Shown in pieces: positions 25,409-34,451 of a stretch of 64,000 nucleotides of DNA (within the stretch, counting starts at the first letter, position 1; the number at the start of each line of letters is the position of its first letter). The translations under genes and the position numbers were made by a program. Source of the DNA: Elusimicrobiales bacterium (lineage in GTDB: Bacteria; Elusimicrobiota; Elusimicrobia; Elusimicrobiales; Elusimicrobiaceae); NCBI GenBank assembly GCA_041651175.1, contig JBAZJT010000002.1, positions 1-64,000 on the forward strand. The letters run 5' to 3'. The notes beneath the pieces were generated by a model. The model searched no databases. It was not told the origin of the DNA and worked only from the letters and a program-made list of their open reading frames with translations.

Positions 25409-28400
25409 ATGCCGGGCGACATTCAAAACATACACGGCCTTCCCAACGCTGCCGCGAAGGCGCATTTTGCGCTGCGGCTGGGGCTGCCGCGCATTATTTA
25501 TTGCGCGCCGGACGAGGAGGCGGTGTCGGAATTCCTGCTATCGGCGCGGGCGCTGCGCGGGCTTTCCGGCGGCGCGGATTTTTCTTCCGTGCAGATAGGC
25601 GAGGAAGTTTTGTCCCGCTGCGCCGCGCTGGGCGCGCTTTGCGCGGCGGGGGACGGGCCGGTCATCGCGGGGGCCAGTTTCGCCAGCCTGCTGCTGCCGG
25701 CGGATGATTTGGCCGCTTTCGCCGCCGCCTCAAGGAGCATACGGCGCGGCGGCGCGCTCAAGCGCGCCGAATTGCTGGACTGGCTGGAAAAATCCGGCTA
25801 TCAGCGCGCGGAATTCGCCGAGCAGCCGGGCGAATACGCCGCGCGCGGCGCGGTGGCCGATATTTTCGCCCCGGGCGCGCCAAAACCCGCGCGGCTCTAC
25901 CTCTCCGGCGACGGGGTGGAAAGCATACGGTTTTTTGACCCGGAAACGCAGGACTGCGGCGCGTTTGCGGACGCAATCGCGCTGCCGCCCTGCCGCGCCG
26001 CCTCCGGCGAAACGCCGCTGCTGCAAAGGCTGTCCGGCTTCCGTTTCATTACGGACCTGACGGAGCCGGCCCATGAGGCCGTCCCCGCGCCGGAAATACC
26101 CGGCGCAATCGCAATCACCCCGCTTTCCGGGGAAAATTACGGGGCGGGCAAAAACCTCTCCTTCAGCGGGAATGTGGAGCTGCTTGTCTCCGAGGTTGCG
26201 CGGCTGCGGGCGGGGGGGATAAATCCGGTTGTCTCCTGCCTCAACCGCGGCGAGCTGGAACGGATAGGCGAGCTTGCGCCGGGGCTGGATTTGCGCGTCT
26301 GCGCGCTGCGGGAGGGTTTTGTCCACCCGCCGTCGGGCTTTGCCGTCATAACATCGGGCGATATATTCTCGCGCAGGTATTCGGGCGGCTCGCTGCTTAA
26401 GAAGTTCGATTCCCCCGGCTCAAAGCGCGTCCGTTTCCGCGACCTCAAGCCGGGCGATTTCGTGGTGCATGAAACCTACGGCATAGGCCGCTACCTGGGC
26501 ATGAGCGCCCTGCGCCACGACGGGACGCCGGCCTCCCCCGATGATACCGACGCCGCGGACTGCCTGCGGCTGGAATACAAAAACTCCCACCGGCTTTTCG
26601 TGCCGTTGTTTGATTTTTCCAAGGTGCAGAAATACGTGGGCGCCGAGGGCAAAGCTCCCCGGCTGTCCGCGCTGGGCGGAAACGGCTGGGGCAATATAAA
26701 ATCCCGCGTTAAAGAGGGGGTTGAAAAAGCCGCAAAGGAAATTCTGGCCATGGAGGCCGAGCGCGCCGCCGCCCAATCCCCCGCCCTGCCCGGCGACGAG
26801 CATATGGAGCGCGAATTCGCCGATTCTTTCCCCTACGAGGAGACGCCGGACCAGACAAAGGCCATCGCCGCCGTGGCCGCGCAACTGTCGCTGCCAAAGC
26901 CGATGGACGCCGTGATTGCGGGGGATGTGGGCTTTGGCAAAACCGAGGTCGCCATACGCGCCGCGCTGCGCTGCGTCCTCTCCGGCAGGCAGGCGGCGGT
27001 GGTCGTGCCCACCACGGTGCTGGCGGCGCAGCATTTCCGCACCTTCACGCAGCGGCTGGCGGGGTTTCCGGTCAAAACAGCCATGCTTTGCCGCTTCCAG
27101 TCAACGGCGGAACAGAAACAGACGGTTTTGGATTTGCGCTCCGGGGCCTGCGATATAATCATAGGCACGCAGCGGCTTTTGTCCAAAGATGTGGCCTTTG
27201 CCAGGCTGGGGCTTTGCATTATTGACGAGGAGCACCGCTTCGGCGTCCGCCAGAAGGAGAAAATACGCCGCATTTCCGCCGGCGCGCACACATTGCTGAT
27301 GTCGGCCACGCCCATACCGCGCACTCTCTACCAGGCGATGTCCGGCCTGCGCGAGATAGCCGTCATAGAAACCCCGCCCGCCGGCAGAATGCCGATAGCC
27401 ACCCGCGTCGCCCCCTGGGACGAAAAAATAGCTGCCGCCGCCATACGGGAGGAGCTTGCCCGCGGCGGGCAGGTTTATTACGTGCACAACAGGGTGCGCA
27501 CGCTGGCCTCCCGCGCCGCTTTCCTGAAATCCGCCGTGCCGGAGGCCGCCATAATCTCCGCCCACGGCCAGATGCCGGGAGGCGAGCTGGAGCGCGCGAT
27601 GTGGGACTTTTTCAACCGCCGCTACAACGTGCTGGCGGCTTCCACAATCATAGAATCCGGGCTGGACATGCCCGATGTTAACACGCTTATAGTGGAAAAC
27701 GCGCACGAATTCGGCCTTGCCCAGCTTTACCAGCTGCGCGGGCGCATAGGCCGGGGCGACAAAAAGGCGTACTGCTATCTGTTCTATCCGCCCTGGCTGG
27801 ACAAAAAACCCCCGCCGCCGGACCTCCCGGACGACGAGTATGAGCCGCCCCGCCGCCGCAGGCGGCACAAGGCCCCTCCCCGCCCGGCCATGACCGAGGA
27901 CGCCGCCAAACGGCTTGCCGCGCTGACCGAGTTCGGCGAGCTTGGCTCCGGCTTCCGGCTGGCGATGCGCGACCTGGAAATACGCGGCGCGGGCGAGCTG
28001 CTGGGGCTGCGCCAGCACGGTTTCATAAACGAGGTGGGGCTGTCGCTTTACTGCGAATTGCTGGCGGCGGAGGTCAAAAGACTGCGCGGCGCGCCGGAAG
28101 AGGCCGCGCCGCTGGCCTATTTCGACGCGCCGGTTGCCGCCTATATCCCGCCCGATTATCTGCCGGACGAGGCCGCCCGGCTGGACTGGTACCGCCGTCT
28201 GCTGGGCGCGGACGAAAATTCCGCCCCGGGCGTGCTGTCCGGGCTGGAAGGGCTTTGCGGCCCCGCGCCGGAGAGCGTGCGCAACATAGCCGAAATAATG
28301 AAGCTGCGCCGCGCCGCCGCCCGGGCCGGCGCGCGCGCGCTGGAGATGCGCGACGGCGCGCTTGAAGTCTATTTCCGCAAAGACTCGCCCCCTTCGGCGG

Positions 28401-28549
28401 AGGCTGCGCGGCGGCTTGCCGCCCGCTACGGCGCAAGGCTGCGCTTTGTCCCCGCCTCGCTTGGCGACGGCGTGCGCATAGAATGCCCGGATGCGACGCC
28501 CCTGGCCTTCGCCCGGGAAGTCGTTTCCGCCATAGCATCAAATAAGTAG
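25409..28549 (+). CDS. mfd: Transcription-repair coupling factor Mfd
   Basis: About 1046 residues. UvrB-like N-terminal modules are followed by the RNA-polymerase-interacting domain beginning at the LKPGDFVVHETYGIGRYLG block, and then the superfamily 2 motor with Walker A GDVGFGKT (Lys511), DEEH box (606-609), SATPIPRT, ASTIIESGLDMP and QLRGRIGR. The C-terminal TRCF domain is present. A Pro-Arg-rich insert (about 795-835, including PPRRRRRHKAPPRP) interrupts the motor's second half, near the QLRGRIGRG end. ATG 25409 is used; a TTG at 25397 is in frame and overlaps the PBP1A stop. Confidence 0.95.
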   Translation: MPGDIQNIHGLPNAAAKAHFALRLGLPRIIYCAPDEEAVSEFLLSARALRGLSGGADFSSVQIGEEVLSRCAALGALCAAGDGPVIAGASFASLLLPADDLAAFAAASRSIRRGGALKRAELLDWLEKSGYQRAEFAEQPGEYAARGAVADIFAPGAPKPARLYLSGDGVESIRFFDPETQDCGAFADAIALPPCRAASGETPLLQRLSGFRFITDLTEPAHEAVPAPEIPGAIAITPLSGENYGAGKNLSFSGNVELLVSEVARLRAGGINPVVSCLNRGELERIGELAPGLDLRVCALREGFVHPPSGFAVITSGDIFSRRYSGGSLLKKFDSPGSKRVRFRDLKPGDFVVHETYGIGRYLGMSALRHDGTPASPDDTDAADCLRLEYKNSHRLFVPLFDFSKVQKYVGAEGKAPRLSALGGNGWGNIKSRVKEGVEKAAKEILAMEAERAAAQSPALPGDEHMEREFADSFPYEETPDQTKAIAAVAAQLSLPKPMDAVIAGDVGFGKTEVAIRAALRCVLSGRQAAVVVPTTVLAAQHFRTFTQRLAGFPVKTAMLCRFQSTAEQKQTVLDLRSGACDIIIGTQRLLSKDVAFARLGLCIIDEEHRFGVRQKEKIRRISAGAHTLLMSATPIPRTLYQAMSGLREIAVIETPPAGRMPIATRVAPWDEKIAAAAIREELARGGQVYYVHNRVRTLASRAAFLKSAVPEAAIISAHGQMPGGELERAMWDFFNRRYNVLAASTIIESGLDMPDVNTLIVENAHEFGLAQLYQLRGRIGRGDKKAYCYLFYPPWLDKKPPPPDLPDDEYEPPRRRRRHKAPPRPAMTEDAAKRLAALTEFGELGSGFRLAMRDLEIRGAGELLGLRQHGFINEVGLSLYCELLAAEVKRLRGAPEEAAPLAYFDAPVAAYIPPDYLPDEAARLDWYRRLLGADENSAPGVLSGLEGLCGPAPESVRNIAEIMKLRRAAARAGARALEMRDGALEVYFRKDSPPSAEAARRLAARYGARLRFVPASLGDGVRIECPDATPLAFAREVVSAIASNK

Positions 28550-28560
28550 GTGTCTTTTGC

Positions 28561-28654
28561 GAGGGTTTGGGCCTTCCGGCCCATGCCCTCATGCCGGTCT
28601 TATGCGAGAATTGTAATTGTACTGCTTGGGGGCAGTCCGCGGCGCGGCCGCGGA
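28561..28654 (+). ncRNA. Candidate structured leader RNA with three hairpins
   Basis: Three strong hairpins run in series between mfd and the next gene. The first is a 13-bp stem with UUCC loop (28561-28573 with 28578-28590, one mismatch and one wobble). Next comes ACTGC-TTGGGG-GCAGT (28621-28636), and then TCCGCGGC-GCG-GCCGCGGA (28636-28654). Hairpins two and three share one base. No run of T follows, so a simple terminator is unlikely. It matches no riboswitch class that I recognise. Confidence 0.4.
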
Positions 28655-28675
28655 CCGGAAATCGCGGGAGTTGCT

Positions 28676-29284
28676 ATGCCGGAAGCCGGGAATGCTGTCC
28701 TTATATGCGGGGATGCCTGTCCGTCTTTTACCACCGCGCATACCGTTTGCGCCTACGCGGCGGAAAAGCTGGCCGCCGCCGGCTGGCGCGCGCGGGTGGT
28801 GTTTGCCGGCGACCTGCTGCGCGAGGGGAACTGCGTCCGCAATCTTAAAATCCTGCTGGAAGGGTCCTCGCTGCTTATGGTGGCTTTCGCGTCGGCGGGC
28901 GGCTCGCTGCCGGCGCCGCTTGTCAAGATTTTAGAGGCCATAGCCGCCGCCCGCTCCGCCGGGCAGGATACCGGCCTGCTGCGTCTGGCGGCGATAGGCT
29001 GCTTTCCCTGCGGCGGCGCCGACGCAGAAAACGCGCTGGACATGTGCCGCTCTTTTGCCAAGGGCACGGGCATGGAATGGTCCGGCGGGCTGGCGGTGTG
29101 CGGTTGGTTCACCGGCGGCAAGCCTTTTGCCGCAACGGGCGCGGGCGCGGCCAGGCTGCGCAAAGGGCTGGACGCCGCGATGCAGTCGCTTGCCGCAGGC
29201 CAGGCCATCCCCGAATCCGCGATGGAGCAGGTCTCCCAGCCGCCGGATTTGTCCAGCCTGAAATCTTCCGTTAAAAAGTTCTGA
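28676..29284 (+). CDS. Flavodoxin-like/NADPH-FMN-reductase-like protein
   Basis: 202 residues with an alternating beta-alpha pattern: AVLICGDACPSFTTAHTVCAYAAEKLAAAGW at the start, a LLMVAFASAGGSLPAPLVKILEA segment in the middle and LAAIGCFPCGG later. These resemble the phosphate loop and 50s/90s loops of flavodoxin-like oxidoreductases, though the phosphate loop is not a clean match. Its reaction is unknown. GGGAG precedes ATG 28676. The reading frame stays open upstream to 28550, but that part covers the hairpins and was not taken as coding. Confidence 0.5.
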   Translation: MPEAGNAVLICGDACPSFTTAHTVCAYAAEKLAAAGWRARVVFAGDLLREGNCVRNLKILLEGSSLLMVAFASAGGSLPAPLVKILEAIAAARSAGQDTGLLRLAAIGCFPCGGADAENALDMCRSFAKGTGMEWSGGLAVCGWFTGGKPFAATGAGAARLRKGLDAAMQSLAAGQAIPESAMEQVSQPPDLSSLKSSVKKF

Positions 29285-29292
29285 ATTCCCGT

Positions 29293-29314
29293 TCCGGCTG
29301 AGCCGGAGCCGTTT
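29293..29314. terminator. Hairpin between convergent genes, probable terminator
   Basis: TCCGGC (29293-29298) pairs with GCCGGA (29302-29307) around TGA, with GCCGTTTT downstream. A second small stem, TTTCC-GCC-GGAAA, follows. It lies in the 43-base gap between the flavodoxin-like gene and the 3' end of the radical SAM gene. Confidence 0.4.
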
Positions 29315-29327
29315 TCCGCCGGAAACC

Positions 29328-30365
29328 CTATCCTGCGGCAGGTCCGCTGAAAATCCCCGGTATCGCCGCGCCGCAGTGTTTGCAGGCGGCGGTTTTGCCG
29401 TCTTTTGAGGGGGCAAGTCCGGTTATTTTCGCGCCGTACCCCGCGCGTTCCACCAGCGTCTTTGAGCAGTCCGGGCAGACGGTGTTTTCGCTGCCGCCGG
29501 GGATATTGCCGGAATACACATATTTCAGCCCCGCCGCCCTGCCCGCGCGGGCGGCGCGCTCCAAATCCCGCGCGGCGGCGGGGCGGGAACCGGTCATCTT
29601 GTAATCGGGATGGAAGGCCGTAACATGCCACGGAATTTCCGGCGAGACCGACGCTATGAACCGCGCTGTTTGGGCAAGCCCGGCTTCCGAATCGTTGAAA
29701 TCCGGCACGACCAGCGTTACAATCTCCGTCCAGATGCCAAGGCTGTGAACCAGCTTTATCGTGTCCAGCACCGGCTGGAGCCTTCCGCCGATGATTTCGC
29801 GGTATTTGCCGTCGTCAAAGCATTTGAGGTCTATTTTCCACGCCTCCAGCGCGGGGCGCATATATTCAACCGCCTTTTGCGAGGCAAAACCGTTGGAGAC
29901 GAAAGCCCGGACAAGGCCTTTTTTGCCGGCCTCTTCAAAGACGGCTTTTGCCCATTCGGCGGAAATGAGCGGCTCGTTATAGGTGGCGGCCATTATGCGC
30001 GCGCCGCAGCCGGAGGCGGAGGCGGCCAGCTTTTCCGGGGAAATTTCCATGATTTCCGCGTTTTCGCAGGTCTGGGAAAGCTCCCAGTTCTGGCAGAAGC
30101 GGCAGCGGAAATTGCAGCCGGGCATGCCGAAAGAAAGCGCCTTTTCCCCCGGCAGCAGATGGAAAAACGGCTTTTTCTCCACCGGGTCGCAGGCCAGCGC
30201 GGACACATATCCCCAGGGCGCGAAAATCTCGCCGTCCCTGTTGAATCTCATGCCGCAGATCCCGCGCCCGCCGGAGGGGATTATGCAGTCGTGGGCGCAG
30301 GCATGGCATTGCCCCGCGCCGCCTTCGGTTTTGGAAAACAGTTCCGCGCGCCTTGAATAGTCCAT
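29328..30365 (-). CDS. amrS: AmmeMemoRadiSam system radical SAM enzyme
   Basis: 345 residues. An N-terminal cysteine cluster (Cys20, Cys23, Cys27, Cys37) precedes the radical SAM motif Cys84-x3-Cys88-x2-Cys91, which binds the [4Fe-4S] cluster that cleaves S-adenosylmethionine. A C-terminal CxxC...CxxC pair looks like a zinc ribbon or rubredoxin-type knuckle. The family partners Memo (20577-21827 here) and AMMECR1; the reaction is undefined. ATG 30365 is chosen because upstream residues of the longer frame are not conserved-looking and TATATA lies six bases before this codon. Confidence 0.9.
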   Translation of the reverse strand: MDYSRRAELFSKTEGGAGQCHACAHDCIIPSGGRGICGMRFNRDGEIFAPWGYVSALACDPVEKKPFFHLLPGEKALSFGMPGCNFRCRFCQNWELSQTCENAEIMEISPEKLAASASGCGARIMAATYNEPLISAEWAKAVFEEAGKKGLVRAFVSNGFASQKAVEYMRPALEAWKIDLKCFDDGKYREIIGGRLQPVLDTIKLVHSLGIWTEIVTLVVPDFNDSEAGLAQTARFIASVSPEIPWHVTAFHPDYKMTGSRPAAARDLERAARAGRAAGLKYVYSGNIPGGSENTVCPDCSKTLVERAGYGAKITGLAPSKDGKTAACKHCGAAIPGIFSGPAAG

Positions 30366-30398
30366 GGTTTTTATATAGTCTCTTATCAGGATTATACT
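30366..30398. promoter_or_regulatory. Divergent promoter region, amrS / TPR gene
   Basis: On the minus strand TATATA (30372-30377) ends six bases before the amrS ATG. On the plus strand a TATAGT (30374-30379) could serve the TPR gene, which, unlike other genes here with short leaders, has an AGGA ribosome site (30388-30391) before ATG 30399. Confidence 0.4.
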
Positions 30399-31583
30399 AT
30401 GAAACTCGCCGCCGCTTTCCTTGCGATTTTCTGCTGCTGCTCCGCCGCGCAGGAACCGGAGCCGTCCGCGCCGGCGCAATTCAGCCTGGACGGGGACATA
30501 GACGCTGCCTGGCTTGCGGGGATACGGCATATGTATTCGCTGGATTTCGCGAAAGCCCGCGCGGAGTTCGAGCGGCTTGCCGCCTCAAGGCCGGAGCATC
30601 CCGCGGGCGACCTGGCGCTGGCCGGGCTGCTGTGGTGGCAGTATTCGCAGGATTACGACATCCCCAAGCATCAGGTCAAGGCCACCGCCGCCGAATTTGA
30701 AAAATACGCCGGTTCCGCCATTGAAAAATCCGAAAAATACCTCAAAACCCATCCCAAGGACGCCGGGACCTATTTCATCATGGGCACGGCCTACGGCCTG
30801 CTGGGCCGCTGGTGCGCGGTGGAGCGGCGCTGGTGGCGCGCGTACAGAAACGGCACCAAGGGACGAAAATATCTCAAAAAAGCTCTTGACCGGAACCCGG
30901 AAATATACGACGCCTATGCCGGGCTCGGAATATTTGACTATTATTCCGACACCGTGCCGGGCGTGCTGAAACTGCCGGAACTGCTGCTCATCCACGGCAG
31001 CAAAAAACGCGGTCTGGCGGAACTGGAACAGGCTGTTACAAAAGGCAGGTTTTTCGTTACCGAATCCAAGCTGTTCAAGATAGCGATAGAGGTCGCTTTT
31101 GAGCATGACTGCAAAACCGCGCTGTCGCTGGCGCAGGAGCTGCGCGCCTCCGAGCCGGGCAACGTTTTCTTCCGCTTCACGGAATTTGCCACCAGATTTA
31201 ACTGCAACGACTGGGAAGGCGCCATGCGCCAGGGCCGGGAGCTGCTGGCCGACAAGGCCGCCGCCTCCGCGCTTGACAGGCAGCTCGCGCTTATCTATCT
31301 CGCGATAGGCGATGCGTATATGATGAGCGGCTCCTATACCCTGGCCATAAACGCATTCACGGAAGGCATTGCCACCCGCTACCCGGAAAAGGGCTGGGTT
31401 ACCTACTGCTATATCCGGCGCGGCCAGTCCTACGAGCTGATGGGCGCGCGGGAGCGCGCGCTGGAGGACTACAAAACCGCCGCCTCGCGCGAGGATTTCT
31501 GGAGCACCATGGACGATGCCGAGCGGGGCCTGTCTAAACCCTATTCCAAAGCCGAAATAGAGGCCCAGCTTCAGGCGCACTGA
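30399..31583 (+). CDS. Exported TPR-like protein, possible lipoprotein
   Basis: 394 residues. A short hydrophobic N terminus with a Cys cluster (FLAIFCCCSAAQ) could be a signal peptide or a lipobox. The rest is alpha-helical with TPR-like units (for example the MYSLDFAKARAEFERLAASRPEHP and YTLAINAFTEGIATRYPEK repeats) and a central non-repeat part (about 130-190) with Trp/Arg-rich residues. It is followed two bases later by the SirB1-like gene, so the two are probably co-expressed. Function unknown. Confidence 0.65.
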   Translation: MKLAAAFLAIFCCCSAAQEPEPSAPAQFSLDGDIDAAWLAGIRHMYSLDFAKARAEFERLAASRPEHPAGDLALAGLLWWQYSQDYDIPKHQVKATAAEFEKYAGSAIEKSEKYLKTHPKDAGTYFIMGTAYGLLGRWCAVERRWWRAYRNGTKGRKYLKKALDRNPEIYDAYAGLGIFDYYSDTVPGVLKLPELLLIHGSKKRGLAELEQAVTKGRFFVTESKLFKIAIEVAFEHDCKTALSLAQELRASEPGNVFFRFTEFATRFNCNDWEGAMRQGRELLADKAAASALDRQLALIYLAIGDAYMMSGSYTLAINAFTEGIATRYPEKGWVTYCYIRRGQSYELMGARERALEDYKTAASREDFWSTMDDAERGLSKPYSKAEIEAQLQAH

Positions 31584-31585
31584 CT

Positions 31586-32431
31586 ATGATAAAAACGCTG
31601 CCCGACAACGAGTTGAAAGCCCTTATAATTCTCGCGGGGGACGAGGAAGACTCCAACTCCGCCCTTCTGCGCGGGAAGCTGGCGCAGATAGCCGGCCGCG
31701 AGCCGGAGCGGCTAGAGGCTATCGCCGAAGCCGAGTTTTCCGGCGGGCTGCCGCCGGCGGTGGCCTCGCTGCTTGAGGAAGCGCGCTGGGCGCTGCTGGA
31801 AAACCTGTTTAGCAAGATTGCCGCAAGCCCGTCGCCGGACCTGGAGGAGGGGCTTTTCCTGATTTCCAAATTCGCGTATCCGCGCCTGTCGCTGGCGGAT
31901 ATTTCCGCTCCCGCCGACGCGCTGGCGGCGGACATAAAAAAGACCGCTTCCTCCGCCGGCAGTCTGGAGGAATACATAGCCGCCTTCAATGAAACGGTGT
32001 TCAGGAACCGCTCGTTCTCCTGCTGCGACGGCGCGGGCGCGGGGCCGGAAAGCGCGTATCTCTACACCCTGCTGAAAACCCGCCGGGCCGCGGCGCCCGC
32101 GCTGGGCGCGCTTTACATCATCGTGGGCAAAAGGCTGGAGGTGCCGGTGTGCGCCTCGGCCATGCCGGGGCATTTCATAGCGCAGTTCCGGGCCTGGGAC
32201 GCGGAGGTTTTCGTGGATTTGTGCCGGGAGGGCAAAATAGTCTCCCGCCGGGAATGCCAGATGATGACGCTCTCGCGCGGGCTGCGCTGGGACGGCGATT
32301 ATCTAAAGCCCGTGGATTCGCGCGCTCTGCTGTGCCATACTTTAAGCAGCCTCATCTACAACTACAACCGCGCCAAAGACGCCCGCCGCGCCACCCAGCT
32401 TACGCGCTACCTGCAAATTCTTCAGGGGTGA
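31586..32431 (+). CDS. SirB1-like transglutaminase-fold protein
   Basis: 281 residues resembling the SirB1 N-terminal (transglutaminase-like) family: a helical N-terminal part, SLEEYIAAFNETVFRNRSFS near 130-150, then YIIVGKRLEVPVCASAMPGHFIAQF with a conserved His, and VFVDLCREG with an Asp. The usual catalytic Cys of transglutaminases is not clear in the expected place, so enzymatic activity is doubtful. The gene starts two bases after the TPR gene and its last 10 bases overlap the convergent GT9 gene. Confidence 0.6.
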   Translation: MIKTLPDNELKALIILAGDEEDSNSALLRGKLAQIAGREPERLEAIAEAEFSGGLPPAVASLLEEARWALLENLFSKIAASPSPDLEEGLFLISKFAYPRLSLADISAPADALAADIKKTASSAGSLEEYIAAFNETVFRNRSFSCCDGAGAGPESAYLYTLLKTRRAAAPALGALYIIVGKRLEVPVCASAMPGHFIAQFRAWDAEVFVDLCREGKIVSRRECQMMTLSRGLRWDGDYLKPVDSRALLCHTLSSLIYNYNRAKDARRATQLTRYLQILQG

Positions 32432-33381
32432 GTTTGCCCGCGCAGTTTCAGATACGCCTGCCAGACCTCGTCAACGGTTATGCCGCGCAGCGAATGCCAG
32501 TCTTTTGAGGCGACGGCTACGCCCTCTCCCTGAAGCGGTTTCCAGCATTTTTCGGTGTATCCGCTGTGCAGCGAAATCATGGGCGTTCCGGCGGCGGCTG
32601 CCAGATGCATGGTCCCCGTCGCGCTCACCACAAGCATGTTCATCTCGGATAAAATTCCCGCCATCAGCCCAAGCTCCGCCGGGGGGAGGATTGCGTCCAC
32701 TCCCGCCATTTGCGCCGCGCGGCGGACCTGCGCCTCTTCTCCGGGGCCGCAGAGATATGCCACCCGCGCGCCGGAGGCGGAAATCCTTTTCGCCAGCTCC
32801 GCGAATTTCTCCTCCGGCCAGCGGTGGTCGAATTTCTTGTAATTGCCGGTGTGCATCGCGACTGTGAAATCGCCTTTTTTCACGCCGCAGGCGGCCAGAA
32901 TTTCCCTGGCCCGGCGGCGGCGCTCCTCCGGGATTGAAATTTTCATTTCCGGCGCAAACGGCGCGCCGAAAAAATCCGCCAGACGGCGGTAGCGCTGCTG
33001 CATATGCTCGTCCTCGCGCGGCGCGGCCACTGTGGCGGTGTAGAACCAGCCTGCGCGGTATTTGTCAAAAGAGACGCGGCTTGCCGCGCCGCTCAGCCGG
33101 GTCAGCGCGCCCGACGCGCGGGAATAGGAGCAGTTCATGTCCACGCACAGGTCAAACTTTTTCAAAAGCAGGGTTTTTGCCAGCGCGGCGATATCGCGCG
33201 GCGCGGCGGAAAGGAAAACGGTTTCGTCAACAAAAGGCAGCAGTTCCCGCGCGCCGCGCACATAGCTCCGGGCAAGCAGCGTTATGCGCGCGTCCGGGTA
33301 TTTTGCGCGCATCGCCGCCATAAAAGGGGTTGACACCAGCAGGTCGCCCAGCCTGCCTATCCAAACCAGCAGAATATTCAC
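32422..33381 (-). CDS. Glycosyltransferase family 9 (heptosyltransferase-like)
   Basis: 319 residues from a GTG start: MNILLVWIGRLGDLLVSTP at the N terminus (glycine loop of GT9), MHTGNYKKFDHRWPEEKF in the middle and SATGTMHLAAAAGTP near residue 260, the ADP-heptose-binding motif with the usual Asp replaced by Ala. It probably adds a heptose or similar sugar to lipopolysaccharide core. The frame can be read back to an ATG at 33411, but that start lies inside the next gene. GTG 33381 lies six bases after a TATAAT. Confidence 0.8.
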   Translation of the reverse strand: MNILLVWIGRLGDLLVSTPFMAAMRAKYPDARITLLARSYVRGARELLPFVDETVFLSAAPRDIAALAKTLLLKKFDLCVDMNCSYSRASGALTRLSGAASRVSFDKYRAGWFYTATVAAPREDEHMQQRYRRLADFFGAPFAPEMKISIPEERRRRAREILAACGVKKGDFTVAMHTGNYKKFDHRWPEEKFAELAKRISASGARVAYLCGPGEEAQVRRAAQMAGVDAILPPAELGLMAGILSEMNMLVVSATGTMHLAAAAGTPMISLHSGYTEKCWKPLQGEGVAVASKDWHSLRGITVDEVWQAYLKLRGQTHP

Positions 33382-33403
33382 ACATTTATTATACAATTGA
33401 GCC
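33382..33403. promoter_or_regulatory. Back-to-back leaderless promoters, GT9 / M24 peptidase
   Basis: In a 22-bp spacer the minus-strand TATAAT (33388-33393) and plus-strand TACAAT (33392-33397) overlap by two bases. Each ends exactly six bases before its start codon (GTG 33381 and ATG 33404). No Shine-Dalgarno and no -35 box were recognised on either side. Confidence 0.6.
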
Positions 33404-34450
33404 ATGCTCAAAAAAACAGACGCCAGGCTTGGGGAATTTCAGGCTTTTATGTCAAAAAACGGGGTGGAAGCTTATGTGGTTTCCAGCCCGGCGGACCAGT
33501 ATTTTCTGACGGGTTTCAGGATGGACGACTGGACTTTGCTTGTAACCCCCAAACACGCGCGCGGCTTCATGCCGGAAATGTTTGTTGGGCAGTTCCGGGA
33601 CATAGCCCCGTTCTGCGATGCGGAGAAAGCGGTTTATCCGCACAAGGCGGTTGTCGCGGCGATTAAAGCCGCCAAAATAACCCGCGCCGCTTTTGACGGC
33701 GGAAACGAAACTTTCGTCTCCGGCATGTTCTGGCGCAAAAACGGGCTGCACGACCTGCCGGGCGCGGTGGCGCATCTGCGCCGCCGCAAGGACGCTTTTG
33801 AGGCCGGGCTTATCGCCAAATCCTGCAAAATCGCGGTGAAGGCGTATAAAACCCTGCTGCCGGAAATCAAGCCCGGAATGACCGAGAATCAGGTCCGCGC
33901 GCGGCTTGAATACCTGATGGACATGATGGGCGCCAAAGAGCCGTCTTTTTCCATAATCATCGGCTCCGGCCCCAATGCCGCGCTGCCGCATCACATCACC
34001 TCGGACAGAAAACTCAGGAAAAACGAGACGCTGCTGCTGGATTTCGGCTGCCGCTACAACGGGTACTGCTCGGATATAACCCGCACCATATTCCTGGGCA
34101 GGCCGACGGAAGAGTTCAGGAAAATCTACGCGATTGTGGACAAATCCCAGGAAGCCGGGGTGAAGGCGGTCAGGGCGGGCGTTATGACCGGCGATGTGGA
34201 CAAAATCTGCCGCGGCATTATCTCCGATGCCGGCTACGGCGACAAATTCACTCACGGCACCGGCCACGGGCTGGGGCTGGACATTCACGAGCCGCCCCGG
34301 CTCAATAACAACCCGGCGCTCAACGTCTCTCTTGAAACGGGCATGGCCGTTACGGTGGAGCCTGGCATTTACCTGCCGGGCAAATTCGGCGTAAGGATAG
34401 AAGACACCGTTCTTGTAACAAAAACCGGCTGCGATGTGCTGACGAGATAG
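33404..34450 (+). CDS. Xaa-Pro aminopeptidase-type M24 metallopeptidase
   Basis: 348 residues: an N-terminal creatinase-like domain (1 to about 125) and a pita-bread catalytic domain. Metal ligands are in place: two Asp in LLLDFGCRYNGYCSDITRT, His in HGTGHGLGLDIHE, Glu in TVEPGIYLP and Glu in RIEDTVLV. It removes the N-terminal residue before proline, or cleaves Xaa-Pro dipeptides. It is cytoplasmic and of normal length for PepP/PepQ relatives. The ORF6N gene follows after one base. Confidence 0.9.
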   Translation: MLKKTDARLGEFQAFMSKNGVEAYVVSSPADQYFLTGFRMDDWTLLVTPKHARGFMPEMFVGQFRDIAPFCDAEKAVYPHKAVVAAIKAAKITRAAFDGGNETFVSGMFWRKNGLHDLPGAVAHLRRRKDAFEAGLIAKSCKIAVKAYKTLLPEIKPGMTENQVRARLEYLMDMMGAKEPSFSIIIGSGPNAALPHHITSDRKLRKNETLLLDFGCRYNGYCSDITRTIFLGRPTEEFRKIYAIVDKSQEAGVKAVRAGVMTGDVDKICRGIISDAGYGDKFTHGTGHGLGLDIHEPPRLNNNPALNVSLETGMAVTVEPGIYLPGKFGVRIEDTVLVTKTGCDVLTR

Positions 34451-34451
34451 C

